From Holothuria scabra (taxonomy: Eukaryota; Echinodermata; Holothuroidea; Aspidochirotida; Holothuriidae): a DNA stretch of 64,000 nt. Numbering within the stretch: the stretch's first letter is position 1; every line of letters starts with the position of its first letter. The stretch is from assembly GCA_037179385.1 (NCBI GenBank), contig CM074187.1, forward strand, positions 10,169,450-10,233,449, given 5' to 3'. A program made the translations under genes and the position numbers. The notes beneath the pieces were generated by a model, which did not search any database, had not been told where the DNA came from, and saw only the letters and a program-made list of their open reading frames with translations. Of the stretch, positions 1 through 13,258 are shown piece after piece.

Positions 1-3000
1 AGTCTGGTGGAAAGGCTCTGTGCTAGTACAGAGTGTGGTTACGACAAGCAAGTTGGCTGAGATGTCGTGATTTTCCACAAGAGTCTCTGACTAAAATCTT
101 TTCTCCAATTAATAAATGATCCTGAAATTATTCGCAAGAAAGATATTAAAATTACATTAAAATGTATTTCTTTGTTCAGAATGGTTGCAATAACTGGGTT
201 GCTGCTGTGACAGCCACACTTACATTACATCTAGGAAAATCTGTAAAATCAGAAGAGATATATACTTTACAAACAAATTTTTACCACTTTCCCCCCTTAA
301 AGACAAATTTTTACGAATATTCATAAAACAACTGACAAGACGATAGCCGTTATACAGCAGATGAGTATGGAATATGTCAGGCTTGGAGAATGCCCTCTTT
401 ACATTTGAAGCGCCAGTGCTCTGAAGGCATGCATGTTTGTCTTCAGTTGAAATGAAAATAATGGGTTAGGGGGACGCCTGGACCATGACGTGGTTCTACT
501 TCTAACCTCATCCTCGTTCGTGGTGGCAGCTCCCTGGTTCGTGTGACATAAATTTTGCAATTTACGTCCATCGACACACCATTGACACAGTTCCGTCGGC
601 AGCCAGGTAGCCCCTCCCCCTCCCTTTAACAACTTCAACAAAGACTTATTATTTCCACTTGGAAGCTAACAGTCGAGTCAGACAAACCGATTAATCCCTT
701 GACCAGAGATCTGGGCTGGGAAAATGTTTATTTCCATGCATGCAAGCAATTCAAATGTCCCAAAATTCATACATTATGTCCAGCAAATAACAAAGAAAAG
801 CTCCAAATACCATAATTTCCCTGCTATGGTCTTTCCAGTTTTCCGTTAACCCCACCCATGAAAGGAAGTAAGGAAAGTTCCCTATATAGAAGACCTAATA
901 GAAGACCTAAAATAAATAGCTTCAGGTATTACGTCCAAACATTAAAGAAACATTCGTACATCAGAAGGAGATTTAACACGTTCACTGAATAGGACTAATG
1001 ATGAATTTACTGCTTGCCCCAGATTAGCAAGAACCAGCGTACTATTACTACATACCGTGGCATACCACGCTAAAGTCCCCTTTGTAAGCTAGGAATCACC
1101 GACATTAAGATGATATTATTGCTAATGGTGTTAACAGAGAGGCCCCACAACTAGGAAACTTAGATACCATTAAACCAATGTAACTGTGTTTGTAGTGTAA
1201 CCTTCTTAGCTATAGCAATGCTTTCATATTGATCTGTCTAGACACTAAGAAAACTGACTTTAGCAATAAAATAGGATAATTTACAAGTTAGGATGGAATA
1301 TTAACCTGGTGCATCGTCGTTTTTCGGACAAGAGCAACGATTGGTCAGTATTCACTACGGAGTGAGGCTCAACTTGAGGAACATTACTGAAGGGTCAAGA
1401 GAATGGCAGGTAAACCGGGAAAACAACTTAAGCGAGGGTCCAGGAGAATATTGGAATACGACAAAACTCAAGTAAGTATGGAATTCACCTTCAACGGGTA
1501 TATTTCAATTACGCTATGAATAAAATGACGCGAAAAATGTCACCGTCACGTGCTCGTTAGGGGCAAGTCACAAGCTATTCGCACTACAAATGACGTCGTC
1601 AGTCTAAATCGTTTGTTTTAAATGATGCCAATACCAGCAAAAAATCACTAAAAGGAGTGAACATCAGCCCTAATAAAAGTTTAAAGCATCAGCCAGATTT
1701 GAGGAACTTCTCTCATTTTTCATTGCTACTTGTCTTAAATGATTTTTTCCGTAATTTACATTGCTTATTTATGTTAAAAACTATTCGTTCATGGTTTCTT
1801 TTAACAAATGAGCAAGTACACAGAAAGTCTGTATGATGAGCCTATCAGTCAAGTCAAGTGCAGGGTTCCGCCAAGGGGGTGTAGGGGAATTTACCTACCC
1901 CCTTTACAGAAGGAGGGTAAAACCTCATATTTTCATTCCAATAAAAATAGGAAAATATCAGTATCCCAGTTTATCATTTATGATAATGACACCGATATTG
2001 CAGCAATGTTCTTACTTACCTTAACAGCTTTTAAAATTCTCAAGATTCACCTTTAACTTTGGCTGCGTGCAATTTAGATTTGGAGTTTGACAATACCTGA
2101 CGGAACCCCTGCTGTGATTTTGAATCAAATTGAAATATTTAAATCTGTGCAAATATGCAAATTGTAAATGAATTTAAACCTCTCGGTTATTCGATTATAA
2201 GCTTCATGAGACAGTTTCTACAAAATATGAAGACCGTTTTGTGTTTGTGCTGTGCCTACAGCTCATAACGTACGAGCGAAGTTGTTCATTTGTTATGTGT
2301 AAGTAATGCTTGATTGAAAAGCCTCCTTTTCGAGGGCGCCCAACAAGTTGGTTTCAAGTTGATCTGCGTGTTGGCATAATCGTCTCCAGTCTGAAAACTT
2401 TCACCTCTCTCAAAAACCGTGCACATCTTTCAGGGAAGAGTTTCGTTACTTTAATGTACTGTATTAAAGGTACAAAAAACTAGCAAGATTAAAAGTGCAG
2501 TGTTACTGACGGTACTTACCAGTTTACCTAAGAAATTTGAAAGTAGAATATACATTAAGTATTAGCTAAGGGTTCAAACAAAGGATTAATCCACATGTAC
2601 CTCAAACGTTAAGTAGAAAAGTCCCTCCTTCCAACCTTTGATAAATATTTCTACGCTGACTCAATAACCGGTTATTTTTTTTTGTTTTGTCACGGCAGTG
2701 CATCGATGACTTTATTGAAATTAATTGCATCGCACTGGACGCTTTCAAGGGACTTGGAGCCCCCTAGAATAATATGAAAGATATTACGAGGCCCAATGAA
2801 ATGAATCTGAGAGTTACTTCCGCATTAAAGTCATAATTTAACTGCTTTGTGATTTGTTGATATTAACTGGCATGTTTAAGTATAGTGAAACTAACTTTTA
2901 CATTTTACAAAAGGCCAGTTGTACTCTTTTGATTTTTTTGTTTCATACTAATGAGCAAGCCGGTGGCCTAGCTAACCATGTTTCGAACCCTACAGAAAAA

Positions 3001-3940
3001 ATCCTGATATCACCATTTTCTATAAGTGGACCGGAAACATGGTCTTTGACTATAGGAACAAAAACCTTTAGTATCTCTATTTGTTTATACTGTGCACGGA
3101 GGCCTTTAATTAATTTCAAACCAACAAGAAAGTTCTATTAATAAGAATGCTTACGACGGTCCGTGGGCAATTTGAGGCCAACTAACCATTTGAATTATGA
3201 CCAAATTTTACTTTAGGGTCATCTGATTATTTGATCATGGGCTAGATATACATTTTTGAGTCACACTTGTGTTTGAACGGTTTCTGCATGTACTCTTTCA
3301 GGTCACCTAATTCAAAGATATTATTGACACTGACCAGGTTTACAGTTTGCTAGTTAGTCAAGAAGGGTAGTCTACCTGTCTATCTAGTTTTATCAATAGC
3401 GACGTCAACAATATCTTTACGTCCCACTTCTCCATTAGAGTAGTGTTCTCGAGCGTCAAGTGCACACCCTCAAAGAAGTAGTCCTTTTAGCTCTGGTTTT
3501 GACCAAATTTTGTCAAGATAACCTGCCAGCTGGGTGATGAAAGTCCATGAATATGAAAGAGTACTTGCCTGTTTAAAAAATTGATGTCAAATGGCGGAGA
3601 TTTTCCGTTTTTGTGAAGAGGCTAGGGGTGGGTGTACCCCACAAAAACTTTAAGTCCTTCTAGCTCAAAATCTAAACTGTCATGGTATGGAAATTTTGTA
3701 GTGCCACGATGGGCAAACTTGTCAGCTATCAAGTGATGGGTGTCTTGAAATAGCTGTGAACTTTGACAAAGCTGCAGCGGCCTCGAAAGGGAGCTAATTT
3801 AGTGTGTAAGTCAATGGGGAAATTATTGGGGGTGTTAGACCTTTATCAGTTTATACCAGTTGTGTGGCACTGAACTGTTTCCCAACTTCATTCCTCGTGC
3901 GCAGAGTCATACAACGACAAAAGGCTTTTTAAAGTCTTTG
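1..3940. other. No gene recognised
   Basis: All ORFs are short (under 100 codons) and none resembles a known family. There is a small inverted motif around 1870-1912, where AGGGG/TACC-type runs face each other. Otherwise this is ordinary noncoding DNA. Confidence 0.45.
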
Positions 3941-3951
3941 ATATGATTCAA

Positions 3952-4030
3952 CTTGGGAATCGAACCAGGGCCCTTTCGCATGAGAAGTAGTTGCTCTCAC
4001 ACCAATAGATGCTTTACAATCAGCGGTTTA
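3952..4030 (-). repeat. tRNA-like fragment, SINE head
   Basis: The minus strand contains a perfect B-box-like GGTTCGATTCC (about 3957-3967). Upstream is an A-box-like AGCATCTATTGG with a GAGAGC D-arm remnant. The anticodon stem does not pair well, so this is read as a degenerate tRNA-derived SINE or tRNA pseudogene, not a working tRNA. Confidence 0.4.
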
Positions 4031-7000
4031 ATAACTTTTAAAACTCCCTTCGCTCTTCAGTCAGTACTCCCTACTTCAATGTTTAGGTTTCCAAATTCAT
4101 GACTGAAAAGCCCTCGGGGTACTGGCACACACCAGGGAGTTGCACGTACAATTTTACTTTACAATATAGTTAGGCTACATCATGTCGGGCTCAAACAAAA
4201 TCTTGTCGGACTACCATGCCTGTTACCAGAAAGCCCGGTGGGATACTTTTTCACAAATATTTTTTCAAGCACAGATAATTCATTTGAAAAGAAGTCTTTA
4301 ACTATTTAAATTTTACAGTATTTATTTTTGATAAAACACTTTCACCTTGGTTTTGAGGCATTACAAAGGTATTGGAAAGATCAAGTCCATGTTTCAAAAT
4401 AAAGCAAGGATCTGCTAATACTGTAATATAGTTCAGGTTTTGAATTTAATACAACCATTCATGATACAGGTACACGAAAGAAATGAAAAGGTGGACCGCA
4501 CAAATGCCGACAAATCTAAAGATCACTTAGTTATCTGGATTCCCGTATTTGCTAACAGACGAGGGAAACTACTCTACGTCCGCAACTTGCTGTAGTACTA
4601 CATATGATACACTCACCTCTAGTAAACCGCTAAGGTGTATGAGGGTGTGACAGGACTCCACCAGAACAAAACACATAATTTTGCGATTAAAGGGAAACGG
4701 ACCACAGGGCCAAAGGGAGAAAAAATGATGACTATAATTTTGGGGAATTATGTAGTCACTGTGAAACGATGACAAGGATGTACAATAAGTAATTGCATTT
4801 TTAAGTTTAACTTCATTTCGTATAGTAGGAAAACCAACCGAATAAAGCTGCATTTTATCAACAAATAAAGAATAATTATACAACAAATATACATTAATTA
4901 GTGTTTGCAAATATAACGAATACTAATGATGTACACTGTTTAATACCTAGTTAAAAAGTGTTGAGAAATCTGTTATGTATTATGGGAAAAATAAATTTTT
5001 GAGAGTATTATTTAAAAGAATGGAAAAGATTTAGATATTCCCGCAGAAAATTTGAAAAGGGAGTGTTTCTCCATTTCTTTTTTTTTTTTGAAGAGCCTGT
5101 CCTTCCCGAGAGAAAACTGTATCGGGATTCTGGCGGCTACTGATTGTTGTCATTCTGTACCTATGTTGTTCAACGGATGAAGGTTTCTGAAAAAATCTTA
5201 CATTCCACCCATTACGAGGACAGTCTTCCCCGATGGGAGGTCACCTCTCCCTCACCCGTGCCTCCCAATGCAAGCACCATGATTTGGTTCTTCTTGAAGA
5301 CGTTGCCTGAAACATTTAGGGAAAAACTGAAAAAACGAGACTTTTTGTTTCAGCTTTTCAGTTTATAACATCCTTCAGTAATAACAATAACATAAAAATA
5401 CACTGCAGATCAATTACAGATTTGACTGTTAAGTCTCTTGTAGTAAAGGCTCCCCGACTTGCATGATATTATTTAGGGCTTTCTCAGTGATCAGGTAACA
5501 GGTTAGCCTAAAATTTAGGCTAACCTGTCACCTAATCACTGAGAAAGCAGTGTTTAATAAAATGCCTCTGAAAAGTTTTCCGTTTGTGGCACAAAACTTT
5601 TTTCAATATAATTAAAACCATGAATAATAGATTCAAAATAATGAAAACCCGGAAGGATCAGGGAAAATTTCATTTTTTAGATATAATGTACTTACACTAG
5701 TTACAAAAAGGGATTTAAAGATATGTAGCTCATGAACAGTTTGTGGGAACACTCTTTGGAAATTTCAAATGATGTGGCAGCCTGACATTTACTTGGTAAA
5801 GTCATCGATTAAGTTAATTGGCCACAATGAACTGAATAATATTGATTGTAGCTAAGTTTGTTCCATGTAATGCTGGCGCATTTCAAACGAATATCTTCCA
5901 TGTAATATATTTGCAACAAAAAGGAAAGTTCGTGTGGTTTTGAAACAGCTACACGAGGTGCGAGATTTTTGGGAGTAATTTTGCTACGTCAAGTTTGGTG
6001 TTTTCGTTTCCTATCCGGATTCAATATCATAAATGACATCACCGAGTGAAAATGTGTAGCAGATTTTCAAGTGGCATAATAAATCATGTATAACATCTAA
6101 CAAAGGGTCTAAATGTTGTTTTCTATGATATTTACATTGCTTGACTGTAAAAAGTAATGGTTGATTTACAGGTCAAAAAAATAAAATGAAATAAAATAAA
6201 TATTGAGAGATAAATAAAGATTGTGGAAAAGTTCTGGAAAATCCTTGACTTTAATCTTTATGTACAACTTTATTTTTTATTCTGGATATTTAAAATAATT
6301 TTGAACCACTTCAACAGTGTACTTCACGCCCGAACTAACAACGCTTGCATTTGTAAAACATGTTTTGGTAACATTAATCACTTCGCTTGATATCATTTGC
6401 ACCAACATTTATCGAATATTATCCCCATTGGTACAAGTATTCCCCAATAGAACTTGTCTAAACTTCATAAAAAGGTATGAAACATTCTGAATGGCTTTAC
6501 ACATTCCAGAACAGCTTGCAAGAATTGATGAATTGCTCTCTAGTTACTACAATGTCATAAAGTGAAAGAGGATATCCCTCTTGTACAATCATTGTCAAAC
6601 ATCTCAACTCAAATACAAGGGGGACAGTTCTGTTACGCTATCCAACTTTTTCCATCCCAAAATGCATTGCACTAAACATGAAAAATATTTAAACTTACAT
6701 AATAATGTGAAAAAAGTTCGTTGCCCCTTGCCAAACAAAGCAGTTAGAGTGGAATATTGCGTTTGTTTTTCAAGGAAATTTCATTCCTTTAAAACCTTTA
6801 TTTATTGGCAAAGAGTGATGAATAATTACAAATAAGGCAGTATGGTCAGATGGTAGCCTTCTTTTCAAGAAATAAGTTTCCCTCAGATAGATATTCAGTT
6901 GTTTGTTCCCCATGAATAATTTGTTCACCCATGCTTTCAACATTTCAAAAGATTCAAGTTCCATAGCTCTTCTTATGCATAATATTTTTAGGAGATGAAG

Positions 7001-7235
7001 CTATTGTTGGGGTTAATTGTTGGGACCGAATGATTTGAAAATGACTAGAGCTATTTCCTTTTGATGTTATGTTGGAGCATTTTAAACGCAATATTTCCCT
7101 TTAAGTCAGAAAGTATGTGACATGACTTTTGCGGAAGATGAGGACATAATGACATAATTTAATAACATCAAGATACCCATACGCATTAAAACTTAACGAG
7201 CTCATTGAAGTGGTATCGATAAGTTAAATAGAGTG
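4031..7235. other. No gene recognised; contains one strong hairpin
   Basis: AT-rich noncoding DNA. ORFs are at or below 113 codons without recognisable content. The 5478-5548 hairpin is listed separately. Confidence 0.4.
5478..5548. repeat. Near-perfect inverted repeat, 35-bp arms with a 1-base centre
   Basis: The left arm (5478-5512) and right arm (5514-5548) are complementary except at two positions, both of which could be G:U pairs in RNA. The inner part is GCCTAAA-A-TTTAGGC. There is no clear target-site duplication. It could form a cruciform, or a hairpin RNA if transcribed, or be a tiny foldback element. Confidence 0.85.
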
Positions 7236-7656
7236 TTAAAGGGTCACTACCACATTACCATGCTTATAGTTAGCATAATAAGTCTTGTTTGATATCCAAT
7301 AATTACGGAAAAAGTTTTGATTTTTGAGGTGTTCCGACTTGTAATAATTTTGTGCATATTTGAAAAGGTGCCTGGTCACAAATGTTTGAAAACCGAATTG
7401 ATACGTTAAGTACTCATTCATAAAATAATCATGTGTATGTAGGATATGGGCATTGTGTATACCATTTGTCGTTGGTTTGTGGAGAAATATTAATATTTTG
7501 GGACAAATGTGTTGAAATTTCGTATCAACCAATGGGTTACTGTCCTAAATTTCATAATTTAGTAAAGGAAATATTATCACATGACTTTCAATAGCCAACC
7601 ATGAAACAGGACAATCTATACCACTACTTCAGGTTAGGGCTGTTCTTGCTCTTTAA
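7236..7656 (+). repeat. MITE-like element, TTAA-bounded, family B (longer variant)
   Basis: Begins TTAAAGGGTCACTAC and ends GCTCTTTAA. The right third (about 7568-7656) shares the motif of an ATGACTTTCAACAGCCAA-type segment and the ending with copies near 13.1, 17.5, 52.2 and 54.0 kb. The left part is unlike the other copies, so it may be a subfamily or a composite. Confidence 0.45.
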
Positions 7657-9154
7657 CGTTTTTTTTTATTTCATTGAGAGGGCCGTCCACAGCCTTCTCG
7701 ATTACAGGTCTGATAACAAAAACGTTTGCTGCATGCCGTAGGTAAAATACTGTACAGTTACATATCAGGGTGATTGTAACAACGAATGTCACTCGAATTA
7801 GCAAATGGCACCATCTTCTACATGCAACGAAACAGTAGATGCAAGCCAGGCCCGAGTTTTGTGCGTTATGTCAGGATATTGGGATAAAACTCCCCCCCCC
7901 CCCCGCCGGAAAAAAGTTTCATCCCACCAAATTGGAATGGACATCGCCCTTCAAGCAAATTATTTTTAAGGTTACCTCATAATATCATGTCAAGCAGTAA
8001 GTGACCACTCACATAGTTCCTAGAGTTTCCTACCATACGCACATACTCATTTACAATGTTCCCGGGAGCTGGGGACCCTTTCATCTGAATCAAAACTTAA
8101 GTGGCACCATTCAAAGTATATATATATATATTTTTTGATATGTAGTTAATTTTGATAAAGTTTGCGCTGAGAGCGTCTTAAGTTCTTTCATAATGTCGTT
8201 ATTTATGTTGTTTCACATGTCTTGTACCGAAAACATGGTGAATTTATCGCCTTTACAATTTGCAAATGAATTTAATATCCCTTTTGCTAGGCCCCTGAGA
8301 AAAGTTGTGTATTGTTAACGAAGACAGTCTTTGTACAATGACAACACTGCATGTAGATTTGTCAATCTTAAAAGTTTGCGGTCAAAAGTGATGCTTACAC
8401 TATCCATCATGTTTTACGCTAACACGAACGGATACTTTGACTCTATCGTTTTAGTTATACGGGCGCTTAAGGTTGTCTTTCGACGTTTCTTGCCAATAAA
8501 TCAGGCCTTGTTAGAAGCTGTTGGTCAATACCTCGGAAGGCCTTCGTGTTAAATTGAATCGGTTAATGATATATGACTGGAGAAATGACACTTGAAAAAC
8601 AGAATCCGTCGCCAAGGAAACGACATTCAAAACCACGCGCGCAAAACAATACGCATGGAGCACCTTCCCTGTATCTTTAACACAGTTAGGTAAATTTAAG
8701 CGTGAGTACTGAGTGCAGAGTATTACAAATCAATATTATGACTACCAATTTTTCATTGTAGGCGCATACTAGTGCATAGTTTCAACCAACCTGTACGCAG
8801 TGAAATAACATTTTAATTCACTTGCTGTGAATGAACTTTTCGAGCAAAGACCTTATCTTATTGTGCTTTAACAGGGAGCTGTCACTCGGACAACTCCCTG
8901 GTCTCAGATGGGGTTTCTCCTCAACAGATATTCTTGTCAACGGAATACGTTTAAGAAACGATAAAGCTATTTCTAGGATTGCTGCCTGGAAATAGTGGCA
9001 CAGCATGAGAAGATTCAAAATGAACGTAGATAAGATACCTTGACTGTGGAACACATTGTACTACCTTACAGACCTATGTGTGCAACTGGAGTAAATAGTC
9101 CTTTGGGGTAACTTACTAAATGTTTTTTTTTTTTCGTTCAAAATGATTGGCAAT

Positions 9155-9390
9155 GGGTTAACTGCATGAGGTTTTACTGCCCCAAACCAATTGCTTGAAG
9201 TCAGACCGGCCGCGACTTTCTTCCAGTTGTGACTTAATGGTTTGTTTTCCCAATTCCTTAAGCTGAGCACCAAGCACAATAACAGCAGGTTCCATTTTTC
9301 AAGTCTTCGGTATAGCCCGAACAGGAGTCGAGCTCCAGACCTCCCGGCTAATCGGATGTTCTAACCACTTGACCATACATTCGGTAACTG
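9155..9390 (-). repeat. tRNA-derived SINE, family S1, near full length
   Basis: Minus-strand copy. The tRNA-like head is on the right, with a B-box as GGAGTCGAGCTCC on the plus strand at 9324-9336. The body follows leftward with the conserved GCACCAAGCACAAT block (about 9266-9280). The 3' end includes a GAGGTTTTACTGCCC segment, matching the 52.3-kb copy in order. Confidence 0.65.
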
Positions 9391-9620
9391 CACGACACAC
9401 CACTTTGCTCAAACTGAGGAAGAGCACTAACTAAATTTGAGATTTAGTTTCTATTTCCTCATCAAATTTGGCTCATGGTGTCGCCCAAAGTTGTTACGTA
9501 TGTGGAGTTGCCTATCCTATTTCAGTCATGAGTTTGAATCATGAATCATGTGACAATATTGTTCGCCCTGAGTAATAAAATTTATGAGGGTTATAGCTCC
9601 TTATAGGTCAATAAGGAATC

Positions 9621-9886
9621 TACTCAGTGTGGTGAAATATCCATTCAAATCAAACATGTATTTCTTGAGATATCAGCAAATGAAGTTATTAGATTTGTTT
9701 TCCTAATAGGAGATTGAGGGAAGCATAAATTATAGCACTTCCTCACATCGACAAGGAATGTCTTGATCCCCTTTGCTTTTTCAAACCATTGTTTTGACCT
9801 TGATATTAACAGGAATAGGACCGCTCCATGGGGATTGCAAAGTTTGAAAAGTTCTCATGCCACATTAGGAAATCACATTCCATAAC
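9621..9886 (+). repeat. Spaced direct duplication, copy 1
   Basis: About 265 bases that reappear at 10463-10747 in the same orientation with substitutions and small indels. Shared landmarks include GTGTGGTGAAAT near the start and CCATGGGGATTGCAAAG near the end. No ORF. Confidence 0.8.
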
Positions 9887-10138
9887 AAGTTCTGAATAGC
9901 ATGAAAAATACTTGCATAAGGAATAAGAAATTTGTGAGATTTGTGAGCTGTTGTTCCAAAATAACTTTAGGGAGACTGCATATGCTATTTCAAATTCATA
10001 TATTAATTATCCACTATGAAGTTATTCCGAACGAATTTGATAAAACGGTGACAGTAATTTATTCACATGTTTGATCCGAGAGTAGTATATGGATAGGCAT
10101 TCAATCAGATAAACGTGTTCCTGACTTTACACTTTCAA

Positions 10139-10222
10139 TTAAAGAGCTGTTCCAATTAAGAATTTCTGTTGACTCTTACAGTAATTGTAGTTTGGGGTGA
10201 TATTTGACTGCCGTTAAGCTTA
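10139..10222 (+). repeat. 3' remnant of TTAA element family A
   Basis: Matches the right-end segment of the family A copies at 43.2 and 50.2 kb (AAAGAGCTGTTCCAATT... through GTAGTTTGGGGTGA...GACTGCC). The left two-thirds are missing. Confidence 0.55.
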
Positions 10223-10462
10223 GCTACCAACCCGTTAAACTGGCATGTTGAATGAATTAAAGCTAAGTATCTGTCATCACGGGTGGAAAAGTTTCTGTTG
10301 TAAATACCAAAAGGAAATGATAAGCTAAAATAATACCATGAAGATTTAAGTAAAGATGTCAAGAGGATAACAATCTGACTAAATGATCAAAACCGGTTTT
10401 GCTGCTCTAAAGGGGAAGTTTAAGGATAGTATTAATTTTAAAATGTAAAAGAAGAACTAAAT

Positions 10463-10747
10463 CTATTAAGTGTGGTGAAATTTCCATTCAAATCAAACAT
10501 GTATTCTTGAGATATCAGCAAATGAAGTTACTAGATTTGTGTTCCTAAGTGAGATTGAGGAACGCATAGATTATAACACTTCCTTACATTGACAAGAAAT
10601 GCTTTGTTCCCCTTTGATTTTTCAGACCATTGTTTTGAAAACAACAACTTTTAATGACCTTGACATTAATAGGAATAGGACCGCCCCATGGGGATTGCAA
10701 AGTTTGAAAAGTTCTCATGCGACTTAGAAAATCACACTTTGATAACA
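10463..10747 (+). repeat. Spaced direct duplication, copy 2
   Basis: Second copy of the 9621-9886 unit, about 840 bases downstream. It carries an extra segment of about 20 bases after TTGTTTTGA. It is either a local duplication or two insertions of one dispersed repeat. Confidence 0.8.
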
Positions 10748-12419
10748 TGGGACCATTGAGGAGAAAGTAGGCTGTAAAGTATAAAGAAAAACAAAAGACT
10801 GTCCATTAATGTTGGGATATGATGTCATATGTGTTTTTTTCAAGTTCACTGTTTGTTCAAAATGTGACACATTTACTTACTCATATCTTGAAAACCACAC
10901 ATCGGATTTCAATGCAAATTTCACTGAACATATCAAAACTTGATATGACCTTAAACCCTTCTTTTACGTGTATTCCAAACAACTGATAAGGGTGTTTGAT
11001 TGACACAATGAAATAAAGGACGACGTCTGTTAATTATAGGGAAGATCCGAATCTCGGTCTATCTTTAAAAACCTCAATAATAACAGCACAGAGTTTTATC
11101 GAAAACATTTAAAACCTATTCCTAACTTCAATTGGTCTAAAAGTAACTACTTCTCGGTCATTTGACTTCCTTTCCGCTCAAAAAAGTGACTAATTTTTGA
11201 TTTCCGAAATGCAAAAGTGGCTTTTTACCGGGTCCCCAAAAGAAGTAATGACACGTAAATTTAATGTCTTGAATCCCTCTGCACCAATTTCATGCACAAT
11301 TAACTATACTGTAACACGGTCAAAATTATCCCTTATGTAGAATTGCAAATCATCACAACAAAACTGAAATTAGCATGTGACGCATGCCCACAACAAATAT
11401 TACAACTATTGAGAAGTAGTCATGATTTCTTATTGAAACGCCGTGTTTAATTTTTTTTTTTATAATTTGATCCTTAGTGGCCTCACCTTTGACCCGAGAT
11501 AATAAACTCAAGTACCTTAAATAATTATACAACAAATATTTTTGTCTACACCAAATAAGCATTATCATATGTTTAGCCTAAACATAAATAAAACTTATTG
11601 TGAGATATTATGTTCCTTTTGTTAAGAGTCAGAAAGAAATATTATGTTCATTTTTTAAGAGTCGGACTGCTGTTGAAATAGGATGACGGTAGATGGAGTT
11701 ACATTTGAGAGTACATCAAACAGATTTTTCTGAAATTCGGAGATAATAGAATAAACGCCTTCATAGAACGAACATTGGAGTTATACTGTACCGTTGGAAG
11801 GGGTCAACTATTTAAAACGTTATCAACGGAAGTTTTTATGTTCAATGCAGTTTTGTTCCATGAAATCGAGTCCACATTCAACTGCCTACGTAGCTGGCTG
11901 TTCTGTATATTCCTTGGTCATTCATATCCCCGGTGTTTTCAGAAGCTGAGAAAAAAGAGCGCTTCGCGGGGTACTGTTCCAAGTGTCTTTAGGTCCCTGA
12001 AGACAATAAAGACATACACCAGAACTAGTTGGGGTCATTTTAGAAAATGCATCCTGCGCTTCTCTCCGAGTGACCAACAACGGTAGCGTTTTTTAAGGTA
12101 AAAGGGCCCAAGAGGGTCACGACTCTATGACAAATAATGACCAATGGGTGTGTAAATCTTGTTATATAGCATTAAAAGCCTAAACCAAATGCGGAAGAGT
12201 ATTGTCAACTTGTCTTCGTTATTGCTATAATTTTGTAGAAAGAGAAGTTGTCCAGCTTTCCCCAATGTGAACTCCACTCGAAAACTATTTAACACGCAAG
12301 GCTGTTAAATATGAATAGTTAACACGAATGAAACTAGTTGACTCGTAACAATGATAAAGGCTACAAGATTAGTATAGACTAATGCACCTGTGTTTGAGTC
12401 GGTATATATCACTTGGACT

Positions 12420-12510
12420 TGTCTAAAGTTCTCCCGACCCTCTGGCAAAGGCTCTTCGGCGAAACCAAAACTTTCACTGCTTCCCGAAGAAGTTATTACG
12501 TCCACTTAAG
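12420..12510 (+). repeat. Short conserved dispersed block, family E, copy 1
   Basis: Contains CTCTGGCAAAGG, then TTCGGCGAAACCAAAACTTT and a CTTCCCGAAGAAG tail. Related blocks are at 37110-37185 and, inverted, at 43716-43805. Function unknown; probably part of a mobile element. Confidence 0.6.
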
Positions 12511-13035
12511 GACAACACTTGACCAACCTCAATGCCTTCAGACCATTTACATTATTGGTCTGTCATGCATGGCTCCTTTCTAGACTGGATGAAAAGAACA
12601 GATACTAATTGGACTTGGTCTGATAGACCCGTAGATTTACAAACTGATTATGATAAACTAGAATGTAAAACGCATCTTGGTGTCAATATAACTGTACATG
12701 CTCGTCCCAAAAAATGTTATTTCTTGCACTGGTCAAAGTGACGTCACACTATATCTAAACGTATTGTAAATATAGAGGGTTGTGTTCCTATCTAATCTTG
12801 GGAATTCTTGGAAAATAAGTTGCTTATTGACCTCTGGTGACACAAGATAGCCTTTGACCTTGACCACAAACTGACCAAAGGGAACTTGCATACTTAGTAT
12901 GAAATCTTTGAAAACTGCACACCTTTTGAGATATCATCTTAACAAGTTTTCTACGTTTGACTGCCGATGACCTTTTACCTCCACCAAAAGTAATTGTATT
13001 CTATATAAGTTCTGAATCTATTCAAACTTCTTACC

Positions 13036-13258
13036 TTAAAGGTCAACAACAGTACCCCAAACCTTATTGTGAAACGACAGCTAAATATCACAATTTTCTT
13101 GTTATTTCTCTTCAAAGTATCTTTCATCATATTTTTAGACTTAGGATTGCATATTCAGGGTAAAGCAATCAGGAAATTTCACATTTGTAGAGAAAAATGT
13201 TGTTGCATGACTATCAACAGCCAATCATAGAACAAGACAATCTATTATACTACTTTAA
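13036..13258 (+). repeat. MITE-like element, TTAA-bounded, family B
   Basis: Begins TTAAAGGTCAACAACAGT and ends at TTAA. Its internal segments align with copies near 17.5 (inverted), 52.2 and 54.0 kb. It abuts family C at a shared TTAA (13255-13258). Confidence 0.65.

Noticed and set aside
3952..4030. Functional tRNA gene
   Set aside because: Good B-box but anticodon and acceptor stems do not pair; better read as a SINE head or pseudogene.
12532..12741. 69-codon ORF with Trp-rich start as a lectin-like exon
   Set aside because: Resemblance too short and without the cysteine pattern; no splice sites fixing an exon.
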